Source of the DNA: Lentinula raphanica
Taxonomy: Eukaryota; Basidiomycota; Agaricomycetes; Agaricales; Omphalotaceae
DNA: 64,000 nucleotides
Assembly (NCBI GenBank): GCA_027919835.1
Contig: JANVFP010000021.1
Location: 806,001 to 870,000, forward strand
Reading direction: 5' to 3'
Positions 59,188 through 64,000 of this stretch are shown here, piece by piece. The notes under the pieces were generated by a model that was given only the letters and a program-made list of their open reading frames with translations, ran no database searches and was not told the origin of the DNA. Each line of letters begins with the position of its first letter. The stretch's first letter is position 1. The position numbers and the translations under genes are program-made.

Positions 59188-62071
59188 ATGTTCAAGCGCT
59201 CGAAACCCAAAGCAACTCAACGTATTCGACCTATCTCACCTGAAGAAGATTTTTCACAAGAGAATGAACCAACTAACGATGGAGAGGGAATAGAGTCCCC
59301 ACTTTCGACTATCAAAAAGTTCAAGGATCGGTCAAAGAAGTCTCAACCAAAGTCCAAGCTAAGTTTCGGTGCTGAAGAGGACGATGAGGTGGGTGTTTTA
59401 CGCCAATCCGGCACATAACATTCTCAAAAGTGACTCTTTATGTAGGGCTCCGGTGGCGAAGTCTTCAAACTGAAAAAATCCAAATTGAGTAGAAACTCGA
59501 CTCTTGCTCCTCAATCTACGTGAGTAGTAAGTTTTCCTCTTGACCATTCTCAATCATTCACTTTAACAGTAAGTTCCCAGATAATCTGGATCAAGCTACG
59601 ATAACTACCAGCCATAATGGTCCGGTTTACGATGCAGCCTACCTTAATGAACTCAAAAAAAGCACGCCCTCTTCCAGAGCTCCACCTCCAGTGTCTGCAG
59701 ATCCTCATAGCGAGGACGTGACTATGTCTTTGGACGTATCAACTGACGCAGGAGATGTTGCCATGGTAGACGTTGTAGAGGTTACAGGTGCGTCAACGAC
59801 TATCTATAATATCAGCAATCAATTGACTGCTTTGCAGGCGACTCGGATACGTTGATACACACCGAATCCACAATAAAACAAGCCAAAGAACGTCGCGAGC
59901 GGCTTCGAAAATCAGGCGTTTCCTTGAATGAAGACTACATATCCTTGTCTGTGACACGAAAACTAGACGACCAGGGTCCTCATCCTGAAAGCAGACTTGT
60001 CAGAGAAGAGGACGAGTTGGGAGAAGGCGATGATGGTTTGTGCCGTTCGTCCAGTTTCAAACGAAGTAGCTCACTCACTTTTCCTTTGGCGCAGAATATG
60101 CCGAATATACCAGTGCTCAGGAACGTATCGCTTTGGGGAAGAAATCGCGAAAAGCTGAGGCATCCAAACGGCGTGAAGCGATGCAAGAGCTGATCACAGA
60201 AGCGTATGCCACCGTTTTGATTGGCCCACTTAGTTATCTTCTGACGTTCTCCTCAGAGCCGAAGAAGATGAAGAGTCGGCTGAATGGGAGCATGAGCAGC
60301 TTAGGCGCGGGGGGCACCTCAAATCGGATTCAACTACCCCCAATGCCAAAGCGAAACAAATTTATGTACCAGCACCAAGTAAGATTGATTTTTGAGATGA
60401 TTGTCTGGTCTAACTCAACCTTCCTAGTACCTCCTGCCGCTCCTATACCAACTTTGAGCTCTGCACTTGCACGTTTGGCTCAGGAATTAGCCCAACTTAC
60501 AACATCCCACGCATCTAATACTGCTAGCTTGAACACGCTTGCCCAGGAGCGCGAGCAAGTTGACGCCAGAGAAAAAGAACTTCGAACGATAGTCGAAAAA
60601 GCTGAAGAGAAGAGAGCCTGGTTCAGTTCCTTCAGCGAATGGGTTGAAAGTGTTGCAGCGTTTCTAGACGAAAAGGTCAGCTTATTCATTTGACCATTCG
60701 CGAATATGCTCAGTGCTGACACATGGTTCAAGTATCCTCTGCTAGAGAAATTAGAGGACGAATATGTCTCACTACTCCGGGAGCGCCATGATATGATCAA
60801 CAAACGAAGAATGCAAGATACCGAGGACGATCTTTCCACCTTTCTGGCCCCTCTCCCACCGACAGTGGAAGAGACCACACAGATATTCGATGAGTTCGGC
60901 CGTGAAATCCGTCGACCTGACCCGAACGTCGCCCGCCGTGAGCGTCAAGGTCAACGCAGTGTACGGTATCAACGACATCAGGAGATCAACACCAACCCAG
61001 ATGACGATGAAGGGTATTGGACAGATTCAGATCTTCCACCGCCTGATGAAGCAGCCTTTCAAGATGCTTTAGCGTCAATTGCTACACGTACACATGATAT
61101 ACTTTCCGACGTCAAATCGAAGGAATTTTTGGACCCAGCCAAAGGCAGGTGGGGGTCATGGAAAAGTCAGTACGAGGACAGCTATGTTGCTGCTTTCGGT
61201 GGGCTTGGTGTTGTTAGCGCTTGGGAATTCTGGGCTAGGCTTGAGTCCGTTGGTTGGGATTGTATACGGGTATCGTTCACTTCGATATTCTTTCCTTGCT
61301 TGTTTGACTGACACGCTACGCCTTTCTGCAGGATACACAAAGCCTAGACAGTTTCCGATGGTATCATGGGCTTTACGATTTCTGTCGCTCCAGGGATGAA
61401 AACCGAGAACTAGGGCCCGAAGGTGATCTTGTTTCATCCATGATCTCCACCGCCATCATCCCCAGACTATCTAAAGTGGTCGAATCTGGTGCTCTCGATC
61501 CTTATTCGTCTTCTCATGTACGACGGGCCGTGGATCTCTCGGAGGAACTTGAAGCTAGTGTCTCTGAAGTGGATCAAGGCAATCTCAAGCTTCAGGTGAA
61601 TTGATTGCGTCTACCTTGTGAAGCATCAAATACTCAACTATTTCAGATTTTCCACAAAGCTGTCATATCTTGCTTCACCAAAGCCGTGTCGGAAAATGAA
61701 GGCTTACTTGCAAAATTCACTATCGTACAAACTGCTTCTGGTTTCAATCCAGAAGCTATACATGCCCGCAAACGATATCTTGGGCAACAGGCGAGGCTGA
61801 TCAAGAATTTGATACGGTGGAGAAAATCTGCCGGAGAGCTCTTTGGTATTGGGCAATTGATCAATCGGGTTCTGGATGGATGCGTGTTAGTTGCTGATGG
61901 TGGGTGGGATGTTGGAGGTGAAGAGGCTCTCAGAAAGGTAAGCCAATCAGGATTCTATCACCAGGACATCGTTATAATTTTCTTGCTCTTAGATTGCTGT
62001 CGTACTCCCCAAGGATCTGCTGACAGTTGGAATCAAGTCGCGACTCGGGCTATGACCTGAACGGTGTATGA
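59188..62071 (+). CDS. PAXBP1/GCFC-domain protein (splicing-related)
   Basis: GCFC-domain proteins of the PAXBP1 type associate with spliceosome components. The start MFKRSKPKATQRIRP matches the basic MF.K.R..RQR opening of the family. An acidic linker, helical charged segments (QAKERRERLRKSGV, KSRKAEASKRREAMQELITE) and a coiled-coil near 60480-60700 (LAQLTTSHASNTASLNTLAQ, VDAREKELRTIVEKAEEKRA) follow. Next come FSSFSEWVESVAAFLDEKYP and an IFDEFGREI stretch. The C-terminal domain has ILSDVKSKEFLDPAKGRWGS, YVAAFGGLGVVSAWEFWARL, RWYHGLYDFC and VESGALDPYSSSHVRRAVDL. It ends DLLTVGIKSRLGYDLNGV, reached by a last intron; reading through that intron gives a false ending near 62060. Some exon joins in 59440-60400 are approximate. 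Confidence 0.8.
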
Positions 62072-62445
62072 GCAGTCATTGCTCTCTCTCTTTCTCTCTC
62101 TATTGTACCTTCCCAATCTGACAGTAGGTGATGGTATATGGAATGGTAGGCTTGCAGGCAATCGTTTGCAAAATAGTACCGGCCCAATGCGGGATGCGAG
62201 ATGTCTCAAAATTGAACGAATTTATTCGTTGAGTAGTTGACATTGCACTGTTGCACTCTGTCAACTTCGACATACTCGCTAGATCGATCTCGAAGCTAAA
62301 TGACTCGCACAATGAAGCTTCGGCGCTGTGCAATTGTGTGTGGCTCGTTCCGCTGTCGGATATTTTTCTGCGTAGTATTTGGTTCAATCAAGGATTGACC
62401 ATACTCGTAAGTCTCCTTCCATATTACATACATTGACACTGTGTA
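62072..62445. other. convergent spacer, PAXBP1-like / F-box
   Basis: This is the space between two convergent stop codons, containing a TCTCTCTTTCTCTCTC pyrimidine run near 62087. No gene is supported. Confidence 0.5.
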
Positions 62446-63945
62446 TCAGATTTTCCTTCGCTTCCATTGCGTACTGCTCTGAATCTGACTTCCACTTGTC
62501 TCTCTGAGTCTGTTTACCCAATTCTGCAACTCAACTGGTAGTACTTGAGTAGAAAGCTCATCCTGGTCCAACATGAAGCAAAGATGAATCTCTTCCAGAA
62601 GACCAGGCATAGAGTGGTTATTTGTGCTGCGTGCTATAGAGGATCGTGATAGTAGCATGCGATAGAGCAAATCTAATCTGCCTTTCAAGGGGGAATGCTG
62701 CATGTGAAGTTCGATCCGTGTTAGATTCGGAACCACAGAGATTGTAGACTGCAACCCCAATTCAGAATAAGCATCTTCGACAGTCAGATATTCCATTTTG
62801 GATAGTGTTAAGGCCGTAAGTAGCCTTGGTGTGAGGATTCTCGTCAGCGTTTCCTTCAGCACAAATTCTTGTAATTGCGGCATGAGACCCAACATGCTCT
62901 CAACATCTGCATCTCTCAAATTTACTCCTGCAAGAATCAATCTTCGCATTGATAAGCCACAGCCTGCTCTGCGCAACATATTGAGAATGGCGACATATTC
63001 GAGAGGCATAAATGTGATTGTCTTGAGGGTCAATTTTCGGAGGGAAGGCAGAGTCAACATGCTCCAAAGCCGCCCAGGTCCAGAGTATTCCACAGTCAAT
63101 GTTTCAACTCTGGGCAGTTCGAGAGTGGCTACTGCATGCGAGGGTATAGATTCATTTGACTCTCCATATGTCTGTCCAACCGTTAATTCAATCAGCTGGG
63201 TGCAGATTGGAGGAAGCAACACTAAATTCGTTTTAAGCAGCTGGAGGGAATATATCTGGGTGAATGCGAAAGGAAGAAAGGTCGTATAGTGGGGGATGAC
63301 CAAGGCACGTAGCTTTGGTGTCGATGATGATTGGAATATATCAAAGAATGGCCGATTCTGGCTCTCTAAAGGATGAACAAAGGCAAGCTTCTCCAGAAAT
63401 GGGAAATGAAATTGTCGAGAAGGGTCAGGGTGACTCGGAGGAACATTGGTATCCCGGGATAAAAGGGTCTGCATCAACACCTCGAGGGATTGAGCTTTAG
63501 CTGAGAATGAAGCTTCCTTCCATCTTCCGCATGATGTGAATAGCGTCCGAATCATCCTAGTTGACTCTGCAGAGTACGAGCCTACATCTGCGAGATCGTC
63601 GAAGAAGTCAATCGTCAACAAAGAAGGTGATGATCGTTCGAGGTATAACTCAATCAGTTTGGCTTCATTGCTAGAACCACGGATGATTCGAATGTGGCTC
63701 CACAGGCTAGAGACCGATATGCAAGTCTCTCTCCAGGTCGAGCTGACATGCGATAGCCTCAAAACGGCGTCGGATGCTGTTCTAGTCGTGGGGGAAGAAA
63801 GTGCTCGAGAACTTGAATGGATCGTCGAAAATATGAGTGTCAGGATTTCAGTTGGCAAGTCCCCGATGCCGAATGCGCGAACAAGTTCAGGACTCGATGG
63901 AGGATGTGATATATCATCCAAAATCAAGGGTTCGTTACTGGTCAT
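62446..63945 (-). CDS. F-box/LRR-like protein, single exon
   Basis: An intact 499-residue frame without introns. The F-box core near residues 27-75 reads GIGDLPTEILTLIFSTIHSS, then LRLSHVSSTWRETCISVSSL and WSHIRIIRG. Leucine-rich strands follow: LEKLAFVHPLES, PKLRALVIPHYT, LQLLKTNLVLLPPI, LPRVETLTVEYS, LPSLRKLTLKTITF, MRRLILAGVNLRDADVESML and PNLTRIELHM. This is the usual mushroom F-box design, an SCF adaptor with an LRR-like substrate face. The start MTSNEPLILDDISHPPSSPE is the first ATG. It is not closely related to the F-box protein at 13241-14629. The target is unknown. Confidence 0.83.
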   Translation of the reverse strand: MTSNEPLILDDISHPPSSPELVRAFGIGDLPTEILTLIFSTIHSSSRALSSPTTRTASDAVLRLSHVSSTWRETCISVSSLWSHIRIIRGSSNEAKLIELYLERSSPSLLTIDFFDDLADVGSYSAESTRMIRTLFTSCGRWKEASFSAKAQSLEVLMQTLLSRDTNVPPSHPDPSRQFHFPFLEKLAFVHPLESQNRPFFDIFQSSSTPKLRALVIPHYTTFLPFAFTQIYSLQLLKTNLVLLPPICTQLIELTVGQTYGESNESIPSHAVATLELPRVETLTVEYSGPGRLWSMLTLPSLRKLTLKTITFMPLEYVAILNMLRRAGCGLSMRRLILAGVNLRDADVESMLGLMPQLQEFVLKETLTRILTPRLLTALTLSKMEYLTVEDAYSELGLQSTISVVPNLTRIELHMQHSPLKGRLDLLYRMLLSRSSIARSTNNHSMPGLLEEIHLCFMLDQDELSTQVLPVELQNWVNRLRETSGSQIQSSTQWKRRKI

Positions 63946-64000
63946 TCTGTAGTAGCAGCCCTGTAGCTTGGGTTGAAGAGTGCCAGCCCAGAAGTGCTGC

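Noticed and set aside
1..64000. tRNA, rRNA, CRISPR array, secondary-metabolite cluster
   Set aside because: I found no cloverleaf with a GGTTCGAATCC-type arm, no spaced direct repeats beyond the three-copy unit, and no PKS, NRPS or terpene-synthase motif.

Overview
This window is nuclear DNA from a filamentous basidiomycete, most likely an Agaricomycete. The genes are compact and split by 45-65 nt introns with GT..AG ends and CTAAC/CTGAC-like branch sites. Intergenic gaps are often only a few hundred bases. The content is typically fungal: a KRE6/SKN1-type beta-glucan enzyme, POB3 without an HMG box, secreted plant-polysaccharide enzymes, a fungal arylsulfotransferase-family protein and F-box/LRR-like proteins. 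I reconstructed the gene models by hand by joining exons across plausible splice sites, so outer limits and junctions are predictions. No tRNA, rRNA, CRISPR or intact transposon was found.

Layout. 1-9 kb: about 1.7 kb without a gene, a GRASP Golgi/secretion protein (+), an unresolved gap, then a large Prp24/SART3-type U4/U6 snRNP recycling factor (+). 9-15 kb: a classical SDR (+), convergent with a KRE6/SKN1-like GH16 glucan protein (-), then an F-box protein (-). 15-21 kb: dihydrofolate synthase (+), followed closely by a Ulp2/SENP6-type SUMO protease (+). 21-30.5 kb: alpha-actinin (-) and the FACT subunit POB3 (+) share a 180 bp divergent promoter; then a large RA-PH domain protein (-). 30.5-39 kb: an unresolved 1.5 kb, two close paralogues of a small Rossmann-fold NAD(P)-binding protein flanking a DCAF4-like WD40 gene, a COX20-like complex IV assembly factor (+), a Cdc25-type rhodanese (-) with an in-frame TAG problem, and a roadblock-type dynein light chain (+). 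39-48 kb: a secreted GH51 arabinofuranosidase (+), a Bin3-type RNA-cap methyltransferase (-) and a protein kinase (+). 48-50.5 kb is gene-poor and carries a 3-copy tandem repeat. 50.5-64 kb: arylsulfotransferase-family protein (+), mitochondrial porin (-), polytopic membrane protein (-), RENi-family SUMO-like-domain protein (+), PAXBP1/GCFC splicing-related protein (+) and a second F-box protein (-).

Themes. Most loci are housekeeping genes: RNA processing (SART3, Bin3, PAXBP1), SUMO biology (Ulp2, RENi), chromatin (POB3), cytoskeleton (alpha-actinin, roadblock) and mitochondria (porin, COX20). Three secreted or membrane enzymes act at the cell wall or outside the cell (KRE6-like, GH51, ASST-like). 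They do not form a cluster with a shared pathway, and I see no secondary-metabolite cluster or defence island.

The least explained signal is a recurrent short element, (T)AAGCGCC/GGCGCTT(A), often an inverted or doubled copy, that lies just upstream of start codons or between divergent genes at eight or nine places. Other points worth checking are the predicted GC-AG introns, a predicted 3-nt micro-exon, a start-codon-only first coding exon, and the in-frame TAG in the rhodanese gene.
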